From contig NZ_JAADJT010000004.1 of assembly GCF_011090165.1 (NCBI RefSeq), positions 124,001 through 188,000 on the forward strand: 64,000 bases of DNA, in the 5' to 3' direction. The notes below the pieces were generated by a model. That model had not been told where the DNA came from. It was given only the letters and a program-made list of their open reading frames with translations, and did no database searches. The translations under genes and the position numbers were made by a program. Source of the stretch: Duganella aceris (GTDB taxonomy: Bacteria; Pseudomonadota; Gammaproteobacteria; Burkholderiales; Burkholderiaceae_D). This document shows positions 17,625 to 25,571 of this stretch, one piece after another (the first letter of the stretch is position 1; the number at the start of each line of letters is the position of its first letter).

Positions 17625-19147
17625 ACGCGCGGTTGGTGCAATCATTCGACGAGTGGCGCGCGGCGACACGCGAATTTATCGCGCGCCGCGTGCCGCCGGA
17701 ATCCGTAGAATGGTCGTCGCAGGACGGCGACGGCGATTTGTTCTCGTCCGCCCTGGCGCAGCCGCGCGACGCCGATCCTGCGTCTGCGTCTGCGTCTGCG
17801 TCTGCATCCGCGCCCGTCGACGACGCCACTACTGTCGCTGGCGCTGGCGCTTGCGCTGCCGCCGAGACCGGGATGACCGCCGCTGACGGCGCTGCGCCGG
17901 CCTTCCGCCTGCCGCGCCAGCTAATGGAATTGCTGGAAGCCGCCGCCTGCTTCAGCGCCGCCGACCGCTGGGCGTTCCTGTACAAAGTGGTCTGGCGCTG
18001 GCAGCTTGGCGAACATGACGTCATCTCGCCCGCCGACCCGGACGGCTCGCGGCTGCACGGCATGGTCAAAGCCGTCCACCGCGAGGAACACGATATGCAC
18101 GCCTATGTCCGATTCCGCGAACGCAACGAAGCCGACGGCGCACCGCGCTTCGTGGCCTGGTTCGAACCCACGCACAACGTGCTGCCGCAAGTCGCCCGCC
18201 ACTTCGCCCGCCGCATGGGCAATATCAGCTGGATGATCGCCACCCCGACAGCCACGATGATGTGGGACGGCGAAACCCTGCACGCCGGCCCGGCCCTGAT
18301 GCGCGGCGCGGCCGACATCGACGACGCCGGCGAAGCACTCTGGCTGACCTACTACCGCAGCATCTTCAACCCCGCCCGCCTGAACGCGGACCTGCTGCGC
18401 AGCCACATCCCATCGCGCTTCTGGAAAAACCTGCCCGAAGGCGCCATCGTCCCGGCCATGGTCAGCGCCGCCGCGAACGGCGAGCGCCGCACCGGCCAGA
18501 CCGAAACCGTCGGCCGCCGCAGCGGCGCCACCACCATCCCGATCAGCGCCGAACGCGCGCAGCCGGAGCGCGACGAACCGACCACGCTGGACCAGTGCCG
18601 CCGCTGCGAGCTATGGAAGAACGCCACGCAGGCGGTGCCCGGCGTCGGCTCGGAGAAGGCGCGCATCATGCTGGTCGGCGAGCAGCCGGGCGACCAGGAG
18701 GATCTGGCGGGCTTGCCGTTCGTCGGCCCCGCCGGCGCGGTGCTGGAACGGGCGATGAAGGAAGCGGGCGTCCAGCGCGACAGCATCTACCTGACCAACG
18801 CCGTGAAGCATTTCAAATGGGAGCTGCGCGGCAAACGCCGTCTGCACAAGACGCCGGCGCAGCGCGAGATCAGCGCCTGTCACGTGTGGCTGGAAGAGGA
18901 AATGGCGCGCGTCAAGCCGGAGGTGATCGTCGCGCTGGGAAGCACCGCGCTGAAGTCCATCCTGCAGGACGGCTCGGCGACGATGAAATCGGTGATGGAC
19001 GCGCCATTGCAGCACGACGGGCGGTGGGTGGTCACGGTCTACCACCCGTCATATGTGCTGCGCGCCCCGGATGAGGCGACCCGGCAGCAAGCCTACAACG
19101 TGATCGTCGAAGGCCTGCGCCAGGCGCGCAAACTGCTGGGCGATTAG
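17621..19147 (+). CDS. udgX: DUF4130 domain fused to UdgX-type uracil-DNA glycosylase/binding protein
   Basis: This 508-residue two-domain protein has an N-terminal DUF4130 (TIGR03915-type) region at about residues 85-285. It is followed by a family-4-like uracil-DNA glycosylase domain with Cys326/Cys329 as iron-sulfur ligands, motif A GEQPGDQED (353-361) and motif B HPSYVLR (His475). The insertion KRRLH (405-409) marks the UdgX subgroup. In mycobacterial UdgX the equivalent histidine bonds covalently to the abasic site after uracil removal; here it is His409. The ATG overlaps the radical SAM stop, and the frame open upstream is not used. A serine-alanine linker near residue 55 is encoded by a hexanucleotide repeat. 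Confidence 0.9.
   Translation: MNARLVQSFDEWRAATREFIARRVPPESVEWSSQDGDGDLFSSALAQPRDADPASASASASASAPVDDATTVAGAGACAAAETGMTAADGAAPAFRLPRQLMELLEAAACFSAADRWAFLYKVVWRWQLGEHDVISPADPDGSRLHGMVKAVHREEHDMHAYVRFRERNEADGAPRFVAWFEPTHNVLPQVARHFARRMGNISWMIATPTATMMWDGETLHAGPALMRGAADIDDAGEALWLTYYRSIFNPARLNADLLRSHIPSRFWKNLPEGAIVPAMVSAAANGERRTGQTETVGRRSGATTIPISAERAQPERDEPTTLDQCRRCELWKNATQAVPGVGSEKARIMLVGEQPGDQEDLAGLPFVGPAGAVLERAMKEAGVQRDSIYLTNAVKHFKWELRGKRRLHKTPAQREISACHVWLEEEMARVKPEVIVALGSTALKSILQDGSATMKSVMDAPLQHDGRWVVTVYHPSYVLRAPDEATRQQAYNVIVEGLRQARKLLGD
17779..17808 (+). repeat. Hexanucleotide tandem repeat (TGCGTC) coding a Ser-Ala linker
   Basis: Four perfect copies of TGCGTC plus one variant (TGCATC) encode alternating serine and alanine in the N-terminal linker of the UdgX fusion. 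Slippage in 6-bp units would change linker length without breaking the frame. Confidence 0.85.
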
Positions 19148-19506
19148 ATGGCGGCGGCCTCGTTGCGGTTCAAGCGCACGATGCCGCTGATCAGGCGGTA
19201 AGCCTTCCACACCCAAGCGCCCAGCCACACCAGGTAGGCCACCGGGATCAGGATAAAGGTCGCGAACAGCGCCGCGCCGACCACGATCCATACCACATAC
19301 CACCAGAACGATCGTATCATCCAGGTGTGATGGCTATGGACGAAAGTGCCCTCGGTGCTCGGCCGTTGCACATAATTGAGCACCAGCGGGATCACCGAGA
19401 ACAGCCCCAGCGAAAATACGAAGCTGACGGCGTGAATAATGTAGAGCCACCATGCGGTGGTCTTGCCCGATTCCAGGCGGGAGTCCAAAACCAGTTCCTG
19501 AGACAT
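19144..19506 (-). CDS. DUF4870-like small inner-membrane protein
   Basis: The 120-residue protein has three hydrophobic segments (about residues 19-42, 65-88 and 84-105), with a short charged N-terminus and the motif HSHHTWMIRSFWW. This layout resembles DUF4870/YtxH-like small membrane proteins of Proteobacteria with no firm function. It converges on udgX with a 4-bp overlap at the stops and shows no operon partner in view. Confidence 0.7.
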   Translation of the reverse strand: MSQELVLDSRLESGKTTAWWLYIIHAVSFVFSLGLFSVIPLVLNYVQRPSTEGTFVHSHHTWMIRSFWWYVVWIVVGAALFATFILIPVAYLVWLGAWVWKAYRLISGIVRLNRNEAAAI

Positions 19507-19569
19507 GGCGTTTCCTTCATCGTTACGAATTTGATCACATTATAGCAACGACGTTCCTGCCGCGTCGCA

Positions 19570-20442
19570 CTATAAGGTGCGGCGCAAGAACTCCAGCACG
19601 TCGGCGAAAAAGGCCGGCTGCATCGCAACCCGATCGAATCCCGGGGGATCCTGCGACGGAGGGAAATTCGGCCGGTCCAGCTCCGGCGGGAACTTGCTCA
19701 TGAAGGAGAAATGGCCTGCGCCGGCGACATCCTTGTGTTCCACCAGTGCCGGATCGGCGACGCCGTCGATGACGTTGCGCGCATGTTCGATCGGTGCGAG
19801 CAGATCCTTCTCCCCGGTGCGCATCAGGATCGGCAAGCGCACCGCGCGCAGCGACTCGCCGACAAACCACGGCGTGGCGGGATTCAGCAGCACCAGCGCG
19901 CGCACCCGCGCGTCCGGCGTCACCGGCACCAGCGACGGGGCAGCGCCCTTGTGCTCATGGGGGCCGGTCCATGGCAGGCCGCCGGCCACCGCCAGCGCCG
20001 TGTAGCCGCCGATCGAATGGCCGATGACGGCCACGCCGTTCGCCGCCACATGCGCCTTCAGCACCGGATCCGCCAGCACCGCATCGATGCTCAGCGAAAT
20101 ATGGCGCGGCCGGTTGGCCAAGTTGGCGGCGGTGCCTGCCAGCGAATTGTCGTTGCGGGTATTGCCGGTGTGCGCCGGCAGCGCGACCACGAATCCGGCC
20201 CGCACCAGGTGCTTGGCCAGATCCCGATAGCCCCAAGGCGTGCCCGAATTGCCATGCGAGATGACCACCAGCGGCCACACGCCGTCCAGCGCCGGCGCAT
20301 CGCGCGCCACTTCCAGCGAATAGGGACCAAAATGCTCGACGCTCTCCGCGCCCAGCGCCGGATACAGCACCGCCAGCGGAATCACCGCCTGTTGAACACC
20401 ATCCTGGACTTCGAGCAAACGACAACCGCAGCTTGGATTCAT
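19570..20442 (-). CDS. Alpha/beta hydrolase, dienelactone hydrolase / PAF-acetylhydrolase-like
   Basis: This is a 290-residue predicted serine hydrolase. Oxyanion-side residues lie in VVISHGNSGTPWGYRDLA, the nucleophile in the elbow VIGHSIGGYTALA, an Asp in MRTGEKDLLAP and the His in GAGHFSF. The longer open frame upstream runs into the divergent phosphatase gene, so I start at the ATG at 20442 (MNPSCGC). The divergent 49-bp gap must serve both genes. The substrate cannot be told from sequence; similar proteins are annotated as putative dienelactone hydrolases. Confidence 0.78.
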   Translation of the reverse strand: MNPSCGCRLLEVQDGVQQAVIPLAVLYPALGAESVEHFGPYSLEVARDAPALDGVWPLVVISHGNSGTPWGYRDLAKHLVRAGFVVALPAHTGNTRNDNSLAGTAANLANRPRHISLSIDAVLADPVLKAHVAANGVAVIGHSIGGYTALAVAGGLPWTGPHEHKGAAPSLVPVTPDARVRALVLLNPATPWFVGESLRAVRLPILMRTGEKDLLAPIEHARNVIDGVADPALVEHKDVAGAGHFSFMSKFPPELDRPNFPPSQDPPGFDRVAMQPAFFADVLEFLRRTL

Positions 20443-20460
20443 TCTGGTTAGCCCATAAAA

Positions 20461-20466
20461 TATAAT
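20461..20466 (+). promoter_or_regulatory. -10 box for the phosphatase/LysR unit
   Basis: A perfect TATAAT lies 25 bp before the phosphatase ATG. An AAGGAGG ribosome site follows at 20479-20485. No good -35 box could be defined in the adjoining coding end of the divergent hydrolase. Confidence 0.5.
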
Positions 20467-20491
20467 GTGATGATTATAAGGAGGTTCACCC

Positions 20492-20983
20492 ATGAGTAAG
20501 CAAGTCTCGGTGCTATTTGTCTGCATGGGGAATATCTGCCGTTCGCCGACGGCCGAAGGCGTGTTCCGCCACCGCGCGGCCAAGGCGGGACTGGACGACT
20601 ATTTCGTCATCGACTCCGCCGGCACCCACGGCTATCACGTCGGCGAACCGCCCGACGCGCGCTCGATGGAGTTCGCGGCCAAGCGCGGCTACGATCTGTC
20701 GGCGCAGCGTTCGCGCAAGGTCGCGGCAAGCGACTTCGAAAAATTCGACCACGTGCTGGCAATGGACCACGACAATCTGCGCCTGCTGGAAGAGGTATGC
20801 CCGCCGCAGCACCGGCACAAGCTCGGCTTGTTCATGGCGCACGCCGGCAACAGCGCATCGGACGTGGTGCCGGACCCGTACTATGGCGGCGGCAAAGGCT
20901 TCGACCTGGTGCTCGACTATATCGAAGACGCCTCCGACGGCCTGATCGCAGCGCTGCGGACCAAGCGATATGGCGCTGAATAA
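20492..20983 (+). CDS. Low-molecular-weight protein tyrosine phosphatase
   Basis: This is a 163-residue cytoplasmic phosphatase. The catalytic P-loop V-C11-MGNIC-R17-S is at the N-terminus (CX5R) and the general-acid Asp is in DPYYGG near residue 130. Exopolysaccharide-cluster enzymes of this family (Wzb) act on tyrosine kinases, but no kinase or capsule gene is nearby, so this is the stand-alone type. It has a strong AAGGAGG ribosome site. The last 14 bp overlap the start of the LysR gene, which suggests coupling. Confidence 0.92.
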   Translation: MSKQVSVLFVCMGNICRSPTAEGVFRHRAAKAGLDDYFVIDSAGTHGYHVGEPPDARSMEFAAKRGYDLSAQRSRKVAASDFEKFDHVLAMDHDNLRLLEEVCPPQHRHKLGLFMAHAGNSASDVVPDPYYGGGKGFDLVLDYIEDASDGLIAALRTKRYGAE

Positions 20984-21902
20984 CCTGCTGAGACGCCTCG
21001 ACCTGACCACCCTGCAGCTGTTCCTCGCGATCCACGAAGAGGGCACGCTGACCAAGGCCGCCGAGCGCGAGGCGATCGCCGTGTCGGCCGCCAGCAAGCG
21101 GCTGCTGGAACTGGAACAGGCGATCGGCGTGGCGCTGTTCGTGCGCAAGGCGCGCGGCATGGACCTGACGCCGGCCGGCGAAACGCTGTTGACGCACGCG
21201 CGCCGCATGCTGCTCAGCGTCGAGAAAATCGGCCTGGAGCTAGCCGAACATGCGCAGGGCGTGCGCGGCTACGTGCGCATGGTCGCCAACCTGTCGGGCA
21301 TCGTGCAGTTTTTGCCGGAAGACTTGCGCGCCTTCCTGCACCAGCATGAACAGGTCAAGCTGGACCTGGAGGAGCGCACCAGCGGCAACGTGGTCAAGGG
21401 CGTCGAGGACAGCTGGGCCGACATCGGCATCTGCTCAGGCCATGTCGAGACGCGCGACCTGCACGTCGAGCTTTATCGCCGCGACCAGCTGGTGCTGGTG
21501 ATGCGCGCCGATCATCCGCTTGCCGCACGGGGCAGCGCGGTCTTCGCCGAGACGCTGGACTACGAGCATGTCGGGCTGCACACCGACAGCTCGATCAACT
21601 CGCGCAGTCATGTGGCCTCGCGCGCCGCCGGCAAGGCGCTGAAGATGCGCATCCACGTGCCGGGCTTCGACGCGGTGTGCCGCATGGCGCAGGTGGGCAT
21701 GGGGCTGGGGCTGATACCGCATGACGTCTACACCGCCATCGGCCGCCCGCTTGGGCTGGTCGCGGTGCCGCTGGAGGATGAGTGGTCGCGGCGCGAGCTG
21801 AAAATCGTGGTGCGCGATCCGGCCGGCCTGTCGCCGGCGACGCAGGCGCTGTTCCAGCATCTGCGCGGCGCGGAGGCGCGCGCCGGCGCAGCCGCCGTCT
21901 GA
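20970..21902 (+). CDS. LysR-family transcriptional regulator
   Basis: The 310-residue protein has the N-terminal winged helix (LTTLQLFLAIHEEGTLTKAAEREAIAVSAASKRLLELEQAIGVALF) and a LysR substrate-binding domain with VGMGLGLIPHDV near the C-terminus. It lies directly upstream of, and co-directional with, the CoA-transferase/HMG-CoA lyase/MFS genes. Regulation of that module is therefore likely. It overlaps the phosphatase gene by 14 bp, an unusual pairing with no obvious functional link. Confidence 0.92.
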   Translation: MALNNLLRRLDLTTLQLFLAIHEEGTLTKAAEREAIAVSAASKRLLELEQAIGVALFVRKARGMDLTPAGETLLTHARRMLLSVEKIGLELAEHAQGVRGYVRMVANLSGIVQFLPEDLRAFLHQHEQVKLDLEERTSGNVVKGVEDSWADIGICSGHVETRDLHVELYRRDQLVLVMRADHPLAARGSAVFAETLDYEHVGLHTDSSINSRSHVASRAAGKALKMRIHVPGFDAVCRMAQVGMGLGLIPHDVYTAIGRPLGLVAVPLEDEWSRRELKIVVRDPAGLSPATQALFQHLRGAEARAGAAAV

Positions 21903-21925
21903 GCGTTCGCTTTTCGCGAACGCTC
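21901..21925 (+). terminator. Strong hairpin at the lysR stop codon
   Basis: Perfect 10-bp arms GAGCGTTCGC/GCGAACGCTC surround a TTTTC loop and begin within the TGA stop. No T-tract follows, so intrinsic termination is uncertain. It may stop readthrough into the CoA-transferase gene or stabilise the 3' end. Confidence 0.5.
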
Positions 21926-21966
21926 GTCGCGGATTTGCGGTTGGACGCGCGGCTTGCGCTTTCATA

Positions 21967-21995
21967 TCCTGTCACTCATAAGATTAACGACAGGA
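21967..21995 (+). promoter_or_regulatory. Inverted repeat before the CoA-transferase gene, possible LysR site
   Basis: Seven-base arms TCCTGTC (21967-21973) and GACAGGA (21989-21995) are separated by 15 bp and end inside the ribosome-binding region of the next gene. Their position makes them a candidate operator for the adjacent LysR protein, or a translational hairpin. Confidence 0.4.
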
Positions 21996-22002
21996 GACAG
22001 TC

Positions 22003-23196
22003 ATGAGTGGACCGCTCAAAGGAATACGCGTCATTGAAATCGGCACCCTGATCGCCGCGCCATTCGCCGCGCGGCTGATGGCCGAATTCGGCGCCGAAGT
22101 GATCAAGATCGAGGCGCCGGGCGACGGCGACCCGATACGCAAATGGCGCAAGCTGCACGAGGGTACCTCGCTGTGGTGGTATCTACAGTCGCGCAACAAG
22201 AAATCGATCGCTGTCAATCTGAAGTCGGCGGAGGGCATCGACATCATCCGCCAACTGGCCTGCAACGCCGACGTGCTGATCGAGAACCTGAAGCCGGGCG
22301 CGATGGAAAAACTCGGCCTGGGCTGGGACGTGCTGCACGAACTGAATCCCAAGCTGACCATGGTGCGCATTTCCGGCTATGGCCAGACCGGCCCATACAA
22401 GGAGCGCCCTGGCTTCGGCGCCATCGGCGAGGCGATGGGCGGGATCCGCTACACCACCGGCGAACCGGATCGCGCGCCGGCCCGCGCCGGCATCAGTTTG
22501 GGCGACTCGCTGGCGTCGCTGCATGCGGTGATGGGGGCGTTGATGTCGCTGTTGCGCGTCAAGAGCGGGCAGGGCGCAGGGCAGGTGGTGGATGTGTCGC
22601 TGGTCGAAAGCGTCTTCAATCTGATGGAGAGCCTGGTGCCGGAGTACGACCTGCTCGGCCACGTGCGCGAACGCAGCGGCGGCGCCTTGCCGGGCATCGC
22701 TCCGTCGAATACCTATCCGACCCGTGACGGCGCCTACATCGTCATCGCCGGCAACAGCAATCCGATCTTCAAGCGGCTGATGCAGGCCATCGGCCGCGCC
22801 GATTTGGCCGACGATCCGCAGTTCGCGCACAACGACGGCCGCGTGGCGCGCGTCGCGCTGCTCGATGCGGCCATCGCCGGCTGGACTTCGTCGTTGCCGA
22901 TCGCCGAAGCGCTGGCGCGGCTGGAGGAAGCGGGCGTGCCGGCGGGGCGTATCTATTCGGCCGCCGACATCGTCACCGATCCGCATTACCTGGCGCGGGA
23001 TATGGTGCTACAGGCTGAATTGCCGGGCGGCGTGCAGGTCAAGATGCCGGGCATCGTGCCGAAACTGTCGGAGACGCCGGGCGAGATTCATTGGCAAGGT
23101 CCGGCGCTGGGGCAGCATACCGCGTCGGTGCTGGCGGAACTAGGCATGACGGCGGCGCACATCGCGCAGCTGCAACAGCAAGGAGTGGTGCAATGA
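22003..23196 (+). CDS. CaiB/BaiF-family CoA-transferase (class III)
   Basis: This 397-residue enzyme moves CoA between carboxylic acids through an aspartyl-CoA intermediate. Family signatures are the N-terminal GIRVIEIGTLIAAPFAARLMAEFGAEVIKIE, the SRNKKSIAVNLKS loop, and the segment GFGAIGEAMGGI. It is coupled to the HMG-CoA lyase gene by a 4-bp overlap. The pair suggests that a C5/C6 hydroxy-dicarboxylate, such as 3-hydroxy-3-methylglutarate, is activated here and then cleaved. That substrate is inference. Confidence 0.92.
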   Translation: MSGPLKGIRVIEIGTLIAAPFAARLMAEFGAEVIKIEAPGDGDPIRKWRKLHEGTSLWWYLQSRNKKSIAVNLKSAEGIDIIRQLACNADVLIENLKPGAMEKLGLGWDVLHELNPKLTMVRISGYGQTGPYKERPGFGAIGEAMGGIRYTTGEPDRAPARAGISLGDSLASLHAVMGALMSLLRVKSGQGAGQVVDVSLVESVFNLMESLVPEYDLLGHVRERSGGALPGIAPSNTYPTRDGAYIVIAGNSNPIFKRLMQAIGRADLADDPQFAHNDGRVARVALLDAAIAGWTSSLPIAEALARLEEAGVPAGRIYSAADIVTDPHYLARDMVLQAELPGGVQVKMPGIVPKLSETPGEIHWQGPALGQHTASVLAELGMTAAHIAQLQQQGVVQ

Positions 23197-24110
23197 GCGG
23201 CCGTTTGATCGTCCAGGAAGTGTCGCCGCGCGACGGGCTTCAAATCGAACCGGTGTGGGTGCCGACCGACGACAAGGTGAAGCTGATCGACGGCCTTTCC
23301 GGCGCGGGCTTCACGCGTATCGAGGCAGGTTCCTTCGTTTCGCCGAAGGCAATACCGGCGCTGCGCGACGGCGCCGAGGTGTTTTCGCGTATCCGGCGCG
23401 CGCCGGGCGTGATTTATGTCGCGCTGATCCCCAACCTGAAAGGGGCGCAGCGCGCGCTCGATGCGCAAGCCGACGAACTGAATCTGGTGCTGTCGGCCAG
23501 CCACGCGCACAACCGCGCCAACATGGGCATGACGGTCGAGGATTCGCTGGCCGCCTTCGACAGCATCGTGGCGCTGGCGGCGGACCGCAGCGACGTATCG
23601 CTGAACGGCACGGTGGCCACGGCCTTCGGCTGCCCGTTCCAGGGCAGCATCGACGAAGACCGCGTGCTGTCGCTGGTCGAGCGCTATCTGGCGCTGGGCA
23701 TCACCGGCATCACACTGGCCGACACCACCGGCATGGCCAACCCGCGCCAGGTGGCGCGGCTGGTCGGCAAGGTGCTGGAGCGCGTCTCACCGCAGGCGTT
23801 GACGCTGCACTTCCACAACACGCGCGGCCTGGGCCTGGCCAACGTGCTGGCCGCCTACGACGTCGGCGCGCGCCGCTTCGACGCCGCGCTGGGCGGCCTC
23901 GGTGGCTGCCCTTTCGCGCCCGGCGCCTCGGGTAACATCTGCACCGAGGATCTGGTGAACATGTGCGACGAGATGGGCATCGAAACCGGCATCGATCTGC
24001 CGCTGCTGATCGAACTGTCGCGCGGCCTGCCGCAATTGCTGGGGCACGAGACGGCGGGGCAGGTGGCCAAGGCGGGCCGCAACTGCGACCTGCATCCAAT
24101 ACCGGCCTGA
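23193..24110 (+). CDS. Hydroxymethylglutaryl-CoA lyase
   Basis: This is a TIM-barrel aldolase-type lyase (305 residues) cleaving HMG-CoA to acetyl-CoA and acetoacetate. Key features are VSPRDGLQ near the N-terminus, HFHNTRGLGLANVLAAYD, and the catalytic-cysteine signature GLGGCPFAPGASGN. The start is the ATG overlapping the CoA-transferase stop; the frame open further upstream is not used. With the CoA-transferase and MFS carrier it fits a catabolic module rather than leucine degradation, whose other genes are absent here. Confidence 0.92.
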   Translation: MSGRLIVQEVSPRDGLQIEPVWVPTDDKVKLIDGLSGAGFTRIEAGSFVSPKAIPALRDGAEVFSRIRRAPGVIYVALIPNLKGAQRALDAQADELNLVLSASHAHNRANMGMTVEDSLAAFDSIVALAADRSDVSLNGTVATAFGCPFQGSIDEDRVLSLVERYLALGITGITLADTTGMANPRQVARLVGKVLERVSPQALTLHFHNTRGLGLANVLAAYDVGARRFDAALGGLGGCPFAPGASGNICTEDLVNMCDEMGIETGIDLPLLIELSRGLPQLLGHETAGQVAKAGRNCDLHPIPA

Positions 24111-24134
24111 CCCGCCATCCTCAATCTAATAAAA

Positions 24135-24154
24135 CCGGCGCCACGCAGCGCCGG
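24135..24154 (+). other. Intercistronic hairpin before the MFS gene
   Basis: A 7-bp stem CCGGCGC/GCGCCGG with a CACGCA loop has no T-tract and stops 4 bp before the ribosome site. It is probably a message-stability or translation-tuning element. Confidence 0.4.
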
Positions 24155-24168
24155 GTATGGAGACTATT

Positions 24169-25491
24169 ATGCAAGCACAGAATACGCTGGCGGCCGATCG
24201 CGCCGCCACACACATCCTGGTCGACGAAGCGGCGCTGGTGCGCAAGGTCGCGTGGCGCATCATGCCGCTGATTATGATCTGCTACCTGTTCGCCTTCTTC
24301 GACCGCATCAACATCAGCTTCGCCAAATTCCAGCTACAGGGCGACCTTGGGCTGAGCGACACCGCCTACGGCCTGGGTGCAAGCCTGTTCGTGGTCGGCT
24401 ACGTGCTGTTCGAAGTGCCCAGCAATATGTTCCTGTACAAGGTCGGCGCGCGGCGCTGGATCGCCCGCATCATGATCTCGTGGGGGCTGGCGACGACGAT
24501 GATGGTGTTCGTCTCTAGCGAGTGGCAGTTCTACGGCCTGCGCTTCCTGATCGGCGCGATGGAGGCCGGCTTCGCGCCGGGCGTGCTGTATTACCTGACG
24601 TTGTGGTTCCCCGCCACCTTCCGCGGCCGGGTCACGTCGATGCTGTTCCTGGCGTCCGCGTTCGCCGGCTTGATCGGCGCGCCGATGTCGGGACTGATCC
24701 TCGGCCAGATGGACGGCGTGATGTGCATACGCGGCTGGCACTGGCTGTTCGTGCTGGGCGGGCTGCCGTGCGTGGCGCTGGGACTGGTGGTGCTGAGCCA
24801 GTTGAAGGACCGCGTCGAGGATGCGGGCTGGTTGTCGTCGGAGGAGAAGACGCTGCTGCGCAGCCGCATCGCGGAAGGCGCGCCGAAGAGCGGCGGTCAT
24901 TCACTGCTCGGCGCGATCAAGACGCCGGGGTTCCTGACCCTGGGGCTGGTGTACTTCCTGATCCAGGTGGCGTCGTATGGCCTGAACTTCTGGGCGCCGC
25001 ACCTGATCCGCAGCGCCGGCACGCAGAGTTCGACCATCATCGGCCTGCTGACGGCGGTGCCGTATATATGCGGCGCGGTCAGCATGGTGGTGGTGGGGCG
25101 CTTGTCGGACGCCAGCGGTGAGCGGCGCAAGTATGTCGTGGCCTTGTTGGTGTTGGCGTCGCTGGGCTTCTTCAGCGCCGGCATCTTCGACAAGCAGACC
25201 GGTTTGCTGATCGTGTCGCTGGGTATATTGGGCGCCGGCGTGGTGGCGGCGATTCCGGCCTTCTGGGCGCTGCCGCCGAAGCTGGTGACAGGCGCCGGCG
25301 CAGCGGGCGGTATAGCGCTGATCAACACCCTGGGCCAGTTGGGCGGCATCGTGAGCCCGGTGATGGTGGGGCGGGTGCGCGACCTGACCGGCAGCACCAC
25401 GCCGGCGCTGTACGTGATCGGCGGCGCCACGCTGCTGTGCGCATTGATCGTGATGTTCGGCTTGCCGCAACAGCTTCGGCAAAAAGACTAA
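24169..25491 (+). CDS. MFS transporter, anion:cation symporter (ACS/tartrate-phthalate) type
   Basis: This is a 12-helix major facilitator of about 440 residues. The ACS-type loop after helix 1 reads CYLFAFFDRINISFAKFQ, followed by YVLFEVPSNMFLYKVGARRWIARIMISWG between helices 2 and 3. Family members import organic anions such as tartrate, phthalate or galactarate. I use the second ATG, because GGAG at 24159-24162 is well spaced for 24169, whereas the ATG at 24157 has no ribosome site. It ends the LysR-linked module and likely brings in its substrate. Confidence 0.9.
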   Translation: MQAQNTLAADRAATHILVDEAALVRKVAWRIMPLIMICYLFAFFDRINISFAKFQLQGDLGLSDTAYGLGASLFVVGYVLFEVPSNMFLYKVGARRWIARIMISWGLATTMMVFVSSEWQFYGLRFLIGAMEAGFAPGVLYYLTLWFPATFRGRVTSMLFLASAFAGLIGAPMSGLILGQMDGVMCIRGWHWLFVLGGLPCVALGLVVLSQLKDRVEDAGWLSSEEKTLLRSRIAEGAPKSGGHSLLGAIKTPGFLTLGLVYFLIQVASYGLNFWAPHLIRSAGTQSSTIIGLLTAVPYICGAVSMVVVGRLSDASGERRKYVVALLVLASLGFFSAGIFDKQTGLLIVSLGILGAGVVAAIPAFWALPPKLVTGAGAAGGIALINTLGQLGGIVSPVMVGRVRDLTGSTTPALYVIGGATLLCALIVMFGLPQQLRQKD

Positions 25492-25571
25492 AGGGCTTGC
25501 CTAAAAAATAATCTTCTGGCAGCATCGTGTGGCTGACCGCCAATTGGAGCGGTCGTCGCCAGGAGAGTCCC

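Noticed and set aside
20443..20583. Longer start for the hydrolase at 19570-20442
   Set aside because: It would run across the promoter and start of the divergent phosphatase gene and adds no conserved sequence.
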